A DNA stretch of 64,000 bases from Pseudokineococcus lusitanus. GTDB taxonomy: Bacteria > Actinomycetota > Actinomycetes > Actinomycetales > Quadrisphaeraceae. This document shows positions 26,212-34,735 of the stretch, piece by piece. A model generated the notes under the pieces. The model had not been told where the DNA came from and did no database searches. It was given only the letters and a program-made list of their open reading frames with translations. The stretch lies in the NCBI RefSeq assembly GCF_003751265.1, contig NZ_RJKN01000001.1:558001-622000 (forward strand), read 5' to 3'. The first letter of the stretch is position 1; each line of letters opens with the position of its first letter. The position numbers and the translations under genes are program-made.

Positions 26212-27966
26212 GTGGGCGCGCCCGCGCCGTCCCGACGCCGAGGACGCGCGACCGCCCCCGCCCGGCAGCAGGCCCGCCCGGACCCGCTCGTGCTCGGCCA
26301 GCACCGCGGCGACCGGCGCGAGCACCGCCCCGTCCGCCACGGTCCGCACGGCGGCGTCGAGCCGTTCCTGCGCCGTCCGCCGCGCGCGCCGCGCCGTGAC
26401 CGCCGCCACCCGGGCCGTGACGGCGGACAGGAGCAGCCCGCCGAGCAGCCCTCCGACGAGCAGCACGGTCGGCAGCGGGAGCACCCGGGTGCCGTCCGTG
26501 CGCTCCGGGCCGACGGCCGGCACCGGGACGGGCGGCAGCTGGAGCCAGGCCGCGGCACCGAGCAGCACGAGCCAGAGCAGCCCCGCGAGGGCGGCCGCGG
26601 CGAGCAGCGCCTGGAGGACCCCGGCGACGGCCCACCACCGCGGCGTCGGGCGCGGCAGCTCGACGCCGACGAGGGCGCGGTCGAGCGCGTCGGCGACGTC
26701 GCCGCCGGCCGGGGCGGCGGCCGCGCGGACGGCGCCGCGCCACCGCTCCGGCAGCGGTCGCCCGGCCTCGGCGGCGACGTGGCGCCCGGCCAGGTCGACG
26801 GCGGCACGCTGGGACGGCGTGGGCGCGGGCACGCTGCTGACGACGAGCTCCGCACCTCCGGGCGCCCCGCCCGCGTCCTCGCGGGGCGCGAGGCCGAGGC
26901 GGCGCAGGGGCTCGCGGCGCAGCCGGCCGGTCCAGCGCAGCGGCAGCCAGCCGGTCCGGCGGGCCGCGCGGCGACGGGTGTCGGCCTCGACGGCGTCGAC
27001 GACGGCGGGCACCCCGGCCGCCGCCCCCAGCGCCCGGACCAGCTCCCCGGCGCCGGGCACCTCCCCCGCCGTCGGGACGACCACGCCGTCGGCGGTCCCG
27101 GCCAGGAGCGCGCCGCGGACCTGCTCGAGGTCCGCGGCGGTCCGGCGGAGCGCGACGGCGCGGGCGGCCACGGCGTCGGCCAGGCGCTCCCGCAGCGCCG
27201 GGACGCCCTGCCCGGTGCGCGCCGAGACGGCCAGCACGTCCGCGCCGGGGAGGCCGTCCTCGACGAGCAGGCGCCGCAGGTCGCCCTCGGCGGCGGCGGC
27301 GTCCTCGGCGCCGAGCCGGTCGACCTGGTTGAGCGCCATCAGCACGACGTCGTCGTGGCCCGCGAGCCGCCGCAGGTACCGGGCGTGGAGGGCGTCGTCG
27401 GCGTACTTCTGCGGGTCGACGACCCACACGAGGAGGTCGACGAGCCGCACGAGACGGTCCACCTCGAGGCGGTGGGCGTCCGCCGTCGAGTCGTGGTCGG
27501 GCAGGTCGAGGAGGACGAGCCCGTGCAGGTCGGCCTCGTCGTCGCCGTCGAGGGCGCTCTCCCGCTCGGTGCGGTGACGGCGCGGCACCTCGAGCCACGC
27601 CAGCAGCTCCTCGGCGGGCTCCGGGCCCCACACGCAGGCGGTGGAGACCGAGGTCGTCGGCCGCCGGGCCCCGACCTGGGCGATCGGGAGCCCCGACAGC
27701 GCGTTGAAGAGGCTGGACTTGCCGCTGCCCGTCGCGCCCGCGAGGGCGACGACGGTGCGGTCGCTGCCCAGCCGGAGGCGCTCGTCCGCACGGTCGAGCA
27801 CCGGCCCGGCGGCGGCGACGGCGGACGGGTCCAGCCGCTCCCCGCCGAGCGCGACGGCCTCCCGCAGGGCGGCGAGCCGCTCGGCGAGCGCCGGCGCGTC
27901 GACGGGCACCTCCTCCTCGGCCCGACGGCCGCGGAGGGCGCCGACCCGGTCGCGGAGCCCGCTCAC
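26209..27966 (-). CDS. Membrane-associated dynamin-like / YfjP-type GTPase, second of a pair
   Basis: 585 residues. GTPase motifs are G1 GATGSGKSS, G3 DLPDHDST and G4 NQVD in VLMALNQVDRLG. Two hydrophobic hairpins follow in the C-terminal half (VLQALLAAAALAGLLWLVLL and VLLVGGLLGGLLLSAV), so it is membrane-anchored. It starts at a GTG overlapping the upstream GTPase stop by 4 nt. The pair resembles the two-gene dynamin-like DynA/DynB operon of Streptomyces, which stabilises division rings; that functional link is inference, and generic annotation would be GTPase. Confidence 0.8.
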   Translation of the reverse strand: MSGLRDRVGALRGRRAEEEVPVDAPALAERLAALREAVALGGERLDPSAVAAAGPVLDRADERLRLGSDRTVVALAGATGSGKSSLFNALSGLPIAQVGARRPTTSVSTACVWGPEPAEELLAWLEVPRRHRTERESALDGDDEADLHGLVLLDLPDHDSTADAHRLEVDRLVRLVDLLVWVVDPQKYADDALHARYLRRLAGHDDVVLMALNQVDRLGAEDAAAAEGDLRRLLVEDGLPGADVLAVSARTGQGVPALRERLADAVAARAVALRRTAADLEQVRGALLAGTADGVVVPTAGEVPGAGELVRALGAAAGVPAVVDAVEADTRRRAARRTGWLPLRWTGRLRREPLRRLGLAPREDAGGAPGGAELVVSSVPAPTPSQRAAVDLAGRHVAAEAGRPLPERWRGAVRAAAAPAGGDVADALDRALVGVELPRPTPRWWAVAGVLQALLAAAALAGLLWLVLLGAAAWLQLPPVPVPAVGPERTDGTRVLPLPTVLLVGGLLGGLLLSAVTARVAAVTARRARRTAQERLDAAVRTVADGAVLAPVAAVLAEHERVRAGLLPGGGGRASSASGRRGRAH

Positions 27967-29741
27967 GCCGTCGCCCGGCGGGCGGCGACGACGGCGGCCA
28001 CGGCCCGCTCCAGCCGGGCCGGGGCCTCCTCGTCGACGCCGGTGGCGGCGAGGACCTCCAGCAGCCGCACGCGCGGCCCGTCCACGAGCTCGTCGACGCG
28101 GCGGAGCAGGTCGGCCCGGGCCCGGTCGGCGAGCGCGCGCACGGCGGCGTCGCCGAAGACGGCCTCGAGCAGCCGCTGGCCGACGGCGGCCGCGCCGACG
28201 CCGACGCCGACCTCCGCGCCCGTGGGGATGAAGGCGGTGCTCGCGAAGACGACGACCATGAGCGCGACGCCCAGCGCGTTGACGCCGAAGGAGAGGACCC
28301 GGGCGCGGGAGCGGCGGCCCGCCCCCTCCTCGCGGACGAGCTCGAGGACGCCGCGCTGCCAGTCGCGCACGAGCCGGGCGACGCGCTCGTCGAAGTCCGC
28401 GGGCAGGTCGAGCAGGTCGCCGGCGGTGCCGGCCGAGCCGGCCAGCGCCACGGCCTGGGCGCCGGCGGGACGGGCGAGCCAGCGGTCGCGCGTGCGGTCC
28501 AGCGCGCCCGCGCAGCGGGCGCGGACGAGGGCGACCACCCCGGTGCGGACGGCGTCGCCCACGGGCTCCGGGCGCGGCGCGGGGCGCCCGCGGACGGCGG
28601 CCGAGACCCGGTCGCGCAGCCGCCCGACGGCCGAGTCGAGGTTGCGCAGGAGCTCGCCGGTCCCGACGAACTCCTGCCAGCGCGCGAGCACCTCGCCGCG
28701 CAGGAGCGTCCCGTCGGTCAGCTCGCCCTCGAGCTCCTCGCGCCCCTGCGCGAAGGCGGCGACGACGTCGGACCGCAGCGCCTCGAGCGCGGCCGTCTGG
28801 GCGGCGGCCGCGCCGAGCGCCGGTGCGGCGGAGGCCGGCACGGCCTCGAGCGCCCCGGTGAGGGTGCGCCGGACGACGGTGGCGCGCCGCCGGGCGTCGC
28901 CGGCGAGGTCCTCGAGCCAGCGGCGCAGCGGCGCGACGGCGGCGGCGGGCAGGAGCCCGTCCTCCCCCGTTGCGCCCTCGAGCACGGTGAACAGCGGCGC
29001 CGCGCCGAGGCCGCCGTCGCGGAGCATGCCGGCGAGGTCGCCCCGGACCTCGCGCAGGACGTCGGCGTCGCCCGGACCCGAGGGCACGCGGTCGAGCACG
29101 ACGGCGACGGAGGCGCCCCGCGCGGCGGCGTCGGCCAGCAGCGCCCACGGGACGGCGTCGGCGTAGCGCGACGCCGTCGTCACGAAGAGCCAGAGGTCCG
29201 CCGCGCCGAGCAGCTGGGCGGCGAGCGCACGGTTCGCGTCGACGACGGAGTCGACGTCGGGCGCGTCGAGGAGGGCCAGGCCCTGCGGCACCCCGGCGGA
29301 CGCCACGAGCCGCAGCTCGGCGGGCCCCGGCGCGTCGGCCGACGGCGGGGCGACCTGCTCCTCGGCCCCGGTGGCCCGGGCCAGCGCCGGCAGGACGCGG
29401 TCGCCGGTGAACCAGCGCGCGTCCTCGGGGTGGTGCGCGAGGACGGGGGCCCGCGTCGTCGGTCGCAGGGCCCCGGCCACCGAGACCCGCTCGCGCAGCA
29501 GCGCGTTGACGAGCGTGGACTTGCCGGCACCCGTCGAGCCGCCGACGACGGCGAGCAGGGGCGCGTCGACGGCCCGCAGCCGCGGGAGGAGGTGGTCGTC
29601 GAGCCGGTCCCGCAGGGCGGTCGCGGCGGCACGGCCGCGGGCGCCGTCCGGCAGGTCGAGCGGGAGCCGGAGGTCGGCGAGGCCGGCCCGCAGCTCCTCG
29701 AGGGCGCGGACGAGGTCCTCGGTGCCCTGCGCCTCGCTCAC
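27963..29741 (-). CDS. Dynamin-like GTPase, first of a pair
   Basis: 592 residues from a GTG at 29741. G1 GGSTGAGKST, a switch region LRPTTRAPV, and G3 LLDAPDVDSV are clear. A standard NKxD is replaced by VVLDRVPSG, so guanine specificity may be relaxed. After a helical stalk, a membrane hairpin (VLSFGVNALGVALMVVVFAS and GAEVGVGVGAAAVGQ) lies near 455-505. It is the upstream partner in the coupled pair. A CACGCT -10 candidate (29748-29753) lies 6 nt upstream of the start. Confidence 0.82.
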   Translation of the reverse strand: MSEAQGTEDLVRALEELRAGLADLRLPLDLPDGARGRAAATALRDRLDDHLLPRLRAVDAPLLAVVGGSTGAGKSTLVNALLRERVSVAGALRPTTRAPVLAHHPEDARWFTGDRVLPALARATGAEEQVAPPSADAPGPAELRLVASAGVPQGLALLDAPDVDSVVDANRALAAQLLGAADLWLFVTTASRYADAVPWALLADAAARGASVAVVLDRVPSGPGDADVLREVRGDLAGMLRDGGLGAAPLFTVLEGATGEDGLLPAAAVAPLRRWLEDLAGDARRRATVVRRTLTGALEAVPASAAPALGAAAAQTAALEALRSDVVAAFAQGREELEGELTDGTLLRGEVLARWQEFVGTGELLRNLDSAVGRLRDRVSAAVRGRPAPRPEPVGDAVRTGVVALVRARCAGALDRTRDRWLARPAGAQAVALAGSAGTAGDLLDLPADFDERVARLVRDWQRGVLELVREEGAGRRSRARVLSFGVNALGVALMVVVFASTAFIPTGAEVGVGVGAAAVGQRLLEAVFGDAAVRALADRARADLLRRVDELVDGPRVRLLEVLAATGVDEEAPARLERAVAAVVAARRATA

Positions 29742-29972
29742 GGACCCAGCGTGCCAGCCCGGGGTCGCCCGCCGCTCGCCCACCGGTCCGCCGGGGCCGA
29801 CCGGGACGGCGTCGCCCTCACCCGTCCGGGCGACGTCCCGGCGTCGACCCCATCCGTCGACGGAAAGGTGCCGAAAGTTCCCGTGCGCACCGCGCCGCTG
29901 CCCCCCACACTGGGCGCGCGGGGTGCCGCACCCGGGCGGGGGGCCCGGGGTCGAGCACCGCAGGGGGACGAC
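29742..29972. other. Intergenic region without a recognised gene
   Basis: 231 bp. It holds the leftward promoter of the GTPase pair. Near 29870-29885 the less GC-rich GGTGCCGAAAGTTCCCG stands out and could be a promoter element for the small open frame at 29973. Nothing else is recognised. Confidence 0.3.
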
Positions 29973-30230
29973 ATGGCACTGCGCTTCACCGGGCCGTCGA
30001 GCTGGCCGCGGCCGCGGGACCGGGGGGCACCGCGCACGCCCCCGCCCGGCGCCACCTGCCCGGACGCGCCGCCGCCCGCGCCGCTCGGCGGCTCGACGCA
30101 CCCGTGGCGGGGGGCGTGGCACCGCATGCGGTCGGGCGTGCGCGCCTGGCGGACGACGGGCACGTGGGCGGACGACAGCGGTGCGGCGGTGCGCCCCCGG
30201 CAGGATTCGAACCTGCGACCAAGAGATTAG
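29973..30230 (+). CDS. Small hypothetical protein ending inside the tRNA-Arg gene
   Basis: 85 codons from an ATG with AGGGGGA 5 nt upstream. The product is rich in Pro, Trp and Arg, with no recognisable domain. Its last ~13 codons, ending RQDSNLRPRD, are antisense to the tRNA-Arg gene, an artefact often seen when genes run into a tRNA. The good ribosome-binding site argues for translation; the odd composition argues against. Confidence 0.35.
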   Translation: MALRFTGPSSWPRPRDRGAPRTPPPGATCPDAPPPAPLGGSTHPWRGAWHRMRSGVRAWRTTGTWADDSGAAVRPRQDSNLRPRD

Positions 30231-30264
30231 AAGGCTCCTGCTCTGTCCCCTGAGCTACGAGGGC
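30192..30264 (-). tRNA. tRNA-Arg(TCT)
   Basis: 73-nt cloverleaf on the minus strand. Acceptor GCCCTCG pairs with CGGGGGC (one G-U); D stem GCTC/GAGC; anticodon loop CTTCTAA gives anticodon TCT; T arm GCAGG-TTCGAAT-CCTGC. The 31-39 pair is a C-U mismatch. CCA is not encoded. Confidence 0.93.
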
Positions 30265-30300
30265 CGGCACCGGCGAGGGTAGCCGCGCGCCGCGCCCGGC

Positions 30301-31578
30301 TCAGGCGGGGACCGGTGCCCGGCCGAGGACGGTCGGCCCGCCCGACGGCGCGAGGAAGCGGCGCCGCAGCAGCCACAGGCTGGCGAGCACCCGCTCCTCC
30401 TCCGTGCGTGCCTCCTCGTCGACCGGGCGGCCGCGGTGGCGCTCCCGGGCGAAGGCGAGCTCGCAGGCCAGCTCCTGGAACTCGACCATCGCGGCCTCGG
30501 CCCCGGGGCCGCCGGCGGCGCGGGCCCACCGCCGCGCCCGACGCCGCTCGGGCAGCGAGGCGACCATCGCCGCCTCCGGCCCGGTGATCCACCCGGCGGC
30601 GGCGTACGTGTCGAGGTGCCGCCGCACGACGCGCGACTCGCGGCGGCGGGCCAGCACCGCCAGCACCACCGCGCCGACGAAGACGGGCACCTGCAGGAGC
30701 ACGTAGACGAGCGGGAACCCGAGACCCCCGGCGACGTCGACGAACGTCGACCCGTTCCACAGCCCGTGCAACGTCACGGCGACGAGCAGGCCGGCGACCG
30801 GGAAGAGCCAGCGGGCGGGCCCGCGGCGCGTGAGCGCGAGGCCGATGCCCACGCCGACGGCCATCGTGAAGAGCGGGTGCGCGAAGGGCGACACGACGGC
30901 CCGCAGGACGAAGACGACCGCCAGCTCGTCCGTGCCGCCGCCCACGAGCGACCGACTGAAGTAGAGGACGTTCTCGACGAAGGCGAAGCCGATGCCCACC
31001 ATGCCCGCGTAGACGATGCCGTCCACGACGCCGTCCAGCTCGCGCCGGCGCAGGAGCAGGACGCCGACGACGCCGAGCGCCTTCGCCACCTCCTCCGTCA
31101 GCGGTGCGACGACGGCGAGCGTCACGAGCCCGGGCGGGCCGGCGTCGTCGAGCAGCACCGACGCCTGCGTGTTGACCGCCAGCGCGATGGCCGTCGCCAC
31201 GCCCCCGCCCCAGCCGAGGGCGAACAGCAGCAGGCCCGGCGGCTCGGCCTCGAAGCGGTCGAGCCACAGGAAGGCGGCGCCGACGAGGAGGACGGGCAGC
31301 AGCGCGAGGACGAGGGCCACGAGGACCGCCGACGGGCTGGTGTCCTCGACGATGATCCACAGCACACGGGACAGACCGGCGACGATGACGACGGCCAGCA
31401 CCGTGCCGACGAGGAGCGCCCGAGCGCGGCGGCGACGGCTCCTCGGGGGCCGCGGGGAGGGGACGACGGGTCCGACCGGGGCGACGTCCTCGGCCTCCGC
31501 GGCGGTCCCCGCCGGGGCGGGGCCGTCGGCGCCGACCGGGCGGACGTGGTCGCCGCCGGGGGCGCCCTGCTGGCTCAT
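30301..31578 (-). CDS. PrsW-family intramembrane metalloprotease
   Basis: 425 residues. A Pro/Arg-rich cytosolic N-terminus (~50) is followed by about eight membrane helices. Family motifs are APLTEEVAKALG (Glu-Glu), FAFVENVLYFSRS (Glu), FAHPLFTM (His) and LHGLWNGS (His), the putative metal-binding set of PrsW proteases, which cut anti-sigma factors within the membrane. The cytosolic C-terminal ~110 residues are Arg-rich. The target anti-sigma factor is not in the window. A TAGCGT -10 box (31586-31591) lies 7 nt from the ATG, so the mRNA is probably leaderless. Confidence 0.9.
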   Translation of the reverse strand: MSQQGAPGGDHVRPVGADGPAPAGTAAEAEDVAPVGPVVPSPRPPRSRRRRARALLVGTVLAVVIVAGLSRVLWIIVEDTSPSAVLVALVLALLPVLLVGAAFLWLDRFEAEPPGLLLFALGWGGGVATAIALAVNTQASVLLDDAGPPGLVTLAVVAPLTEEVAKALGVVGVLLLRRRELDGVVDGIVYAGMVGIGFAFVENVLYFSRSLVGGGTDELAVVFVLRAVVSPFAHPLFTMAVGVGIGLALTRRGPARWLFPVAGLLVAVTLHGLWNGSTFVDVAGGLGFPLVYVLLQVPVFVGAVVLAVLARRRESRVVRRHLDTYAAAGWITGPEAAMVASLPERRRARRWARAAGGPGAEAAMVEFQELACELAFARERHRGRPVDEEARTEEERVLASLWLLRRRFLAPSGGPTVLGRAPVPA

Positions 31579-31636
31579 GACGGGGACGCTAGCCGCTGCC
31601 GCGGCGACCCTCCCGGCGACGGCGGGACCGCCGCCC

Positions 31637-31642
31637 TAGCAT
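31637..31642 (+). promoter_or_regulatory. -10 box TAGCAT, leaderless start of orn
   Basis: TAGCAT lies 6 nt before the ATG at 31649. Together with the leftward TAGCGT at 31586-31591 it makes this a compact divergent promoter region with PrsW. Confidence 0.6.
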
Positions 31643-31648
31643 CGCCGG

Positions 31649-32260
31649 ATGGCCACCTCACCCTCCTCCCAGCGCATCGTCTGGATCGACTGCGAGATGA
31701 CCGGGCTCGACCTGGTCGCCGACGCCCTCGTCGAGGTGGCCGTGCTCGTCACGGACTCCGACCTCCAGGTCGTCGGGGAGGGCCTCGACGTCGTCATCCG
31801 CCCCCCGGAGGCGGCCCTCCTGCAGATGCGCGACGTCGTGCGCGAGATGCACACCTCCTCCGGCCTCCTCGAGGAGCTGGCGGAGGGCACGACCATGGAG
31901 GACGCCGCGGAGCGGGTGCTCGCGCACGTCCGCGACCTCGTGCCCGAGGCGCGCAAGGCGCCGCTGGCCGGCAACTCGGTCGGCACCGACCGGGGCTTCC
32001 TCGCCCGCGACATGCCGGACCTCGTCGACCACCTGCACTACCGGATCATCGACGTGTCGTCCGTCAAGGAGCTCGCCCGCCGCTGGTTCCCCCGGGCGTA
32101 CTTCGCCTCCCCGGAGAAGAAGGGCGGGCACCGGGCCCTCGCGGACATCCGCGAGAGCATCGACGAGCTGCGGTACTACCGCGAGGCCGTCTTCGTGCCC
32201 GCGCCCGGCCCCGACTCCGCCACCGCGCGGGCGGCGGCGGCCCGGGTGGCGCGCGCCTGA
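31649..32260 (+). CDS. orn: Oligoribonuclease
   Basis: 203 residues, typical for the family. DEDDh exonuclease motifs are visible: D14 and E16 in VWIDCEMTGLD, Asp in GNSVGTDRGFLARDMP, and HRALADIRESI with the final His and Asp. It degrades two- to five-nucleotide RNAs left by other RNases and linearised cyclic-di-GMP. It sits immediately upstream of tRNA-His, an arrangement common in actinobacteria. Confidence 0.95.
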   Translation: MATSPSSQRIVWIDCEMTGLDLVADALVEVAVLVTDSDLQVVGEGLDVVIRPPEAALLQMRDVVREMHTSSGLLEELAEGTTMEDAAERVLAHVRDLVPEARKAPLAGNSVGTDRGFLARDMPDLVDHLHYRIIDVSSVKELARRWFPRAYFASPEKKGGHRALADIRESIDELRYYREAVFVPAPGPDSATARAAAARVARA

Positions 32261-32359
32261 CGCCCGTCCCGCACCGGCCCGGAACCGTCTCGACCGCCGC
32301 CCGGCAGCGGGTACAGTGGTCCCGCTCGACGGCGTCCCCGTGACGTCGGCGCAGCGATG

Positions 32360-32435
32360 GTGGGTGTAGCTCAGCTGGTAGAGCACCGCGTTGTGGTCGC
32401 GGTGGCCGCGGGTTCAAGTCCCGTCACTCACCCCA
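32360..32435 (+). tRNA. tRNA-His(GTG)
   Basis: Acceptor GTGGGTG pairs with CACTCAC (one G-U); an extra G at 32359 supplies the -1 residue typical of tRNA-His. D arm GCTCAGCTGGTAGAGC, anticodon loop TTGTGGT with anticodon GTG, T loop TTCAAGT. CCA is encoded (32433-32435). Confidence 0.95.
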
Positions 32436-32670
32436 TCCGACGCCCCGTCGGCCCCTGCGGCCGGCGGGGCGTCGTCGTCCCGGGCCGCGGCCGGCGGCGC
32501 TTCGGCGTCACGGGCTCCCCGGTCTGCCCGCGTCACCCGGACGGCCCCGCGCTCGCGTCCCCCTCCCGCCGCCGGCGTCCGGTCTGACAGACTTCGCCCT
32601 GTCGTGCCCACCCGACGGGGCCCACCGCCGGGCAGCGGGACGCGACCGGCACGTCCCGCAGGAGGACCTC

Positions 32671-32955
32671 ATGGCCAGCGAGCCCACCACCCCGCCCGAG
32701 GGCGTCGACGTCGTCGGCCAGGGCGACGAGGACAGCACGAGCGGCAGCGACCACGTCATGGACATGCTCGGCGAGCACGTGCCCCTGTCGCTGCTCATGG
32801 ACCTCACGGCGCCCAAGGGCCCCGACAGCGAGACGATCCTCGGCGACGAGGGCCTCCCCGAGGACAGCTGGTGGGCGCTCGGCGGCAGCGCCGACGGCGA
32901 GGTCGCCTCCGACGAGGACGCGGCCGACGACGACGCGGAGGGCACCACCCGCTGA
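32671..32955 (+). CDS. Small acidic conserved hypothetical protein
   Basis: 94 residues with AGGAGG 5-10 nt before the ATG. The conserved core MDMLGEHVPLSLLMDLTAP followed by PEDSWWALGG is known to me from small actinobacterial proteins encoded beside tRNA-His and orn; the flanks are Asp/Glu/Ser-rich and probably disordered. No function is known. Confidence 0.75.
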   Translation: MASEPTTPPEGVDVVGQGDEDSTSGSDHVMDMLGEHVPLSLLMDLTAPKGPDSETILGDEGLPEDSWWALGGSADGEVASDEDAADDDAEGTTR

Positions 32956-33034
32956 CCCGCGAGGCCGGTGGGCGCCGGTCGACGGCCTCGATTTCGCACG
33001 TCCCGCGCCCGCTGGTACCTTCGTCCTCGCACCC

Positions 33035-33398
<364 letters not shown>

Positions 33399-33424
33399 GC
33401 GGTGAGCGTATAGAGCACCCGCTA

Positions 33425-33437
33425 GGCGTGTCACGCC
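33425..33437. promoter_or_regulatory. Operator candidate GGCGTGTCACGCC on the repressor promoter
   Basis: Perfect 6-bp arms around one central base. It covers the repressor -35 hexamer (33429-33434), so a bound protein would block repressor transcription. Confidence 0.5.
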
Positions 33438-33501
33438 AATCGCGCGACTTCACCCTCTAGAGACGACTCAGCACGATCACCGACGCGTTGGGGTTGACAC
33501 C

Positions 33502-33518
33502 GCGTCGCTGAGCGACGC
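33502..33518. promoter_or_regulatory. Operator candidate GCGTCGCTGAGCGACGC on the cro promoter
   Basis: Perfect 8-bp arms around a central G, in the -35/-10 spacer of the cro promoter. A 15-nt part (CGCGTCGCTGAGCGA) is repeated exactly at 33536-33550 inside the cro-like gene, 35 bp downstream, giving two candidate sites. Confidence 0.6.
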
Positions 33519-33529
33519 ACCATCCCGGC

Positions 33530-33766
33530 ATGCCCCGCGTCGCTGAGCGAGTCGCCGCATCGGTGAGAGCCGAGATGGCACGTCGCAAGATCAGCCAGGC
33601 CACTGTCGCACGCCATCTCGGCATGTCGCAGCCCGCCGTCTACCGCCGCCTCGCCGGCGTCGTGCCCTTCGACGTCAACGAGCTGCAGGCCGTCGCCGAC
33701 CTCCTCGAGGTCCCCACCAGCACCCTGCTCGCCGACGAGCCGACGGCCGCCGCGGTGACGTCGTGA
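33530..33766 (+). CDS. Cro-like helix-turn-helix protein
   Basis: 78 residues from ATG 33530. RKISQATVARHLGMSQPAVYRRLAG is a compact helix-turn-helix (near 19-43), followed by VPFDVNELQAVADLLEVPTSTLL, which resembles the same region of the divergent repressor. By position it is the Cro or lytic-switch protein. The DNA encoding its first codons carries the second operator copy, so it may be autoregulated. Its stop overlaps the next GTG. Confidence 0.8.
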   Translation: MPRVAERVAASVRAEMARRKISQATVARHLGMSQPAVYRRLAGVVPFDVNELQAVADLLEVPTSTLLADEPTAAAVTS

Positions 33767-33954
33767 CCGCGCTCGCCGTCGTCGGAAGCCTCCTCGTCCT
33801 CGGTGCCCTCGCGCTGGTCGTCCTCGTGCTGGGTTTGGCCCGCACCTCGGCCGGCGCCGACGAGGACGCACTCGAGATCGACCGCCGGCAGCGGCAGGCC
33901 GCGACGGCCCCGCTGCTCGCGCTCCTGCCGACGCCCCGGGCGCCGGCCCCCTGA
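33763..33954 (+). CDS. Single-span phage membrane protein
   Basis: 63 residues from a GTG overlapping the cro stop by 4 nt. One hydrophobic helix (VVGSLLVLGALALVVLVLGLA, about 5-25) is followed by an acidic then Pro-rich cytosolic tail. In lysogens a small membrane protein in this position could affect superinfection exclusion; that is speculation from position. Confidence 0.6.
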   Translation: MTALAVVGSLLVLGALALVVLVLGLARTSAGADEDALEIDRRQRQAATAPLLALLPTPRAPAP

Positions 33955-33959
33955 GCCCC

Positions 33960-34000
33960 GGCCGTCCGAGCGCGCCCACCCCCGTCGCGCTCGGGCGGCC
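33960..34000 (+). terminator. Early terminator 1
   Basis: 15-bp arms (33960-33974 and 33986-34000) with one G-U pair and an 11-nt loop, 5 nt after the membrane-protein stop. Confidence 0.6.
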
Positions 34001-34039
34001 GGTCCCCCACTCCCCTGCACCAGCCCGCACGACGACGAC

Positions 34040-34080
34040 GGGCCCGCCCCCTCACGCCTGGCAGCTGCTGGGGCGGGCCC
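34040..34080 (+). terminator. Early terminator 2
   Basis: Perfect 11-bp GGGCCCGCCCC/GGGGCGGGCCC arms (34040-34050 and 34070-34080) around 19 nt. With the hairpin at 33960 it makes a double block before the early operon. Confidence 0.55.
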
Positions 34081-34100
34081 ACCGACACCAGGAGAGTCCC

Positions 34101-34274
34101 ATGGAGTCCACGACCGACACCCCCAGCAGCCTCCCGCTGCTGCTCGCGCTCAACCGCAGCGGCAAGCCGATCTACGGCGGCACCGTCCCGCTCGAGGTCG
34201 TCGCCCGCCGCCGCGCTGCGAACCGTGCCGCGCGCCGCGCCCGCCGCGTGCACCGCGTCCGGAGCGCCCGGTGA
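34101..34274 (+). CDS. Small basic phage protein
   Basis: 57 residues, ATG 34101 with AGGAGA 7 nt upstream; it is the first gene after the double terminator. An N-terminal half with SGKPIYGGTVPLEVVARRR leads to a strongly Arg-rich helix, a combination I recall from many actinophage early regions. It may bind nucleic acid. It overlaps the next GTG by 4 nt. Confidence 0.65.
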   Translation: MESTTDTPSSLPLLLALNRSGKPIYGGTVPLEVVARRRAANRAARRARRVHRVRSAR

Positions 34275-34735
34275 GCGCCCCGACGACGGAGGCGCCGCGC
34301 TGGGCCACGACGACGCTGGCCGAGCACGCCAGCGCGCTGACCGCCCTGCAGTGGCTCGCCGAGCAGCACCCCGACCTGCCGAGCGGCGTCGTCCACCTCT
34401 CGGCCTACCGCCGAGAGGGCCAGCCGACCGAGACGACGTCCCGCGAACTGCAGGTGCAGGTCCGCACCGTCGACGAGGTGCACGCGTGGGCCGGCGTCCT
34501 CGGCGCCACGGCCGGGCTCGCGCCGACCCGCTACACGCCCGGCCGCACCCTCGTCTTCGTCGACGGCTCCGCCCACGACGTCCACGTGCACGTCTGGGCG
34601 CTCCTCGCGGTCGAGGTCCTCGACGACGACGCCCTCGAGCGCGCCAGCACGCCGACCGCCGCCGCGGTCCGTCTCGTCAGCAAGAACGCCGGCGAGCGGC
34701 ACCTGCATGTCGCCACCCGGGGCGGTGCTCGGTGA
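34271..34735 (+). CDS. Phage early protein of unknown function
   Basis: 154 residues, GTG coupled to the preceding stop. Alpha/beta composition: TTTLAEHASALTALQWLAEQHP at the N-terminus and VFVDGSAHDVHVHVWALLAVEVLDD in the middle. No catalytic motif is evident. It belongs to the coupled early block. Confidence 0.65.
   Translation: MSAPTTEAPRWATTTLAEHASALTALQWLAEQHPDLPSGVVHLSAYRREGQPTETTSRELQVQVRTVDEVHAWAGVLGATAGLAPTRYTPGRTLVFVDGSAHDVHVHVWALLAVEVLDDDALERASTPTAAAVRLVSKNAGERHLHVATRGGAR

Larger units (their letters stand above)
33399..33529. promoter_or_regulatory. Lysogeny switch: divergent repressor and cro promoters
   Basis: Rightward: TTGACA (33494-33499), 18 bp, CACCAT (33518-33523), 6 nt to the cro-like ATG. 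Leftward: GTGACA, 18 bp, TACGCT, 6 nt to the repressor ATG. Both would give leaderless mRNAs. Palindromes overlap each promoter and are listed separately. Confidence 0.65.

Noticed and set aside
29865-29900. Possible flagellar-sigma promoter (GAAAGTT element)
   Set aside because: The downstream half of the consensus is not present at the right distance, and the gene downstream is doubtful.
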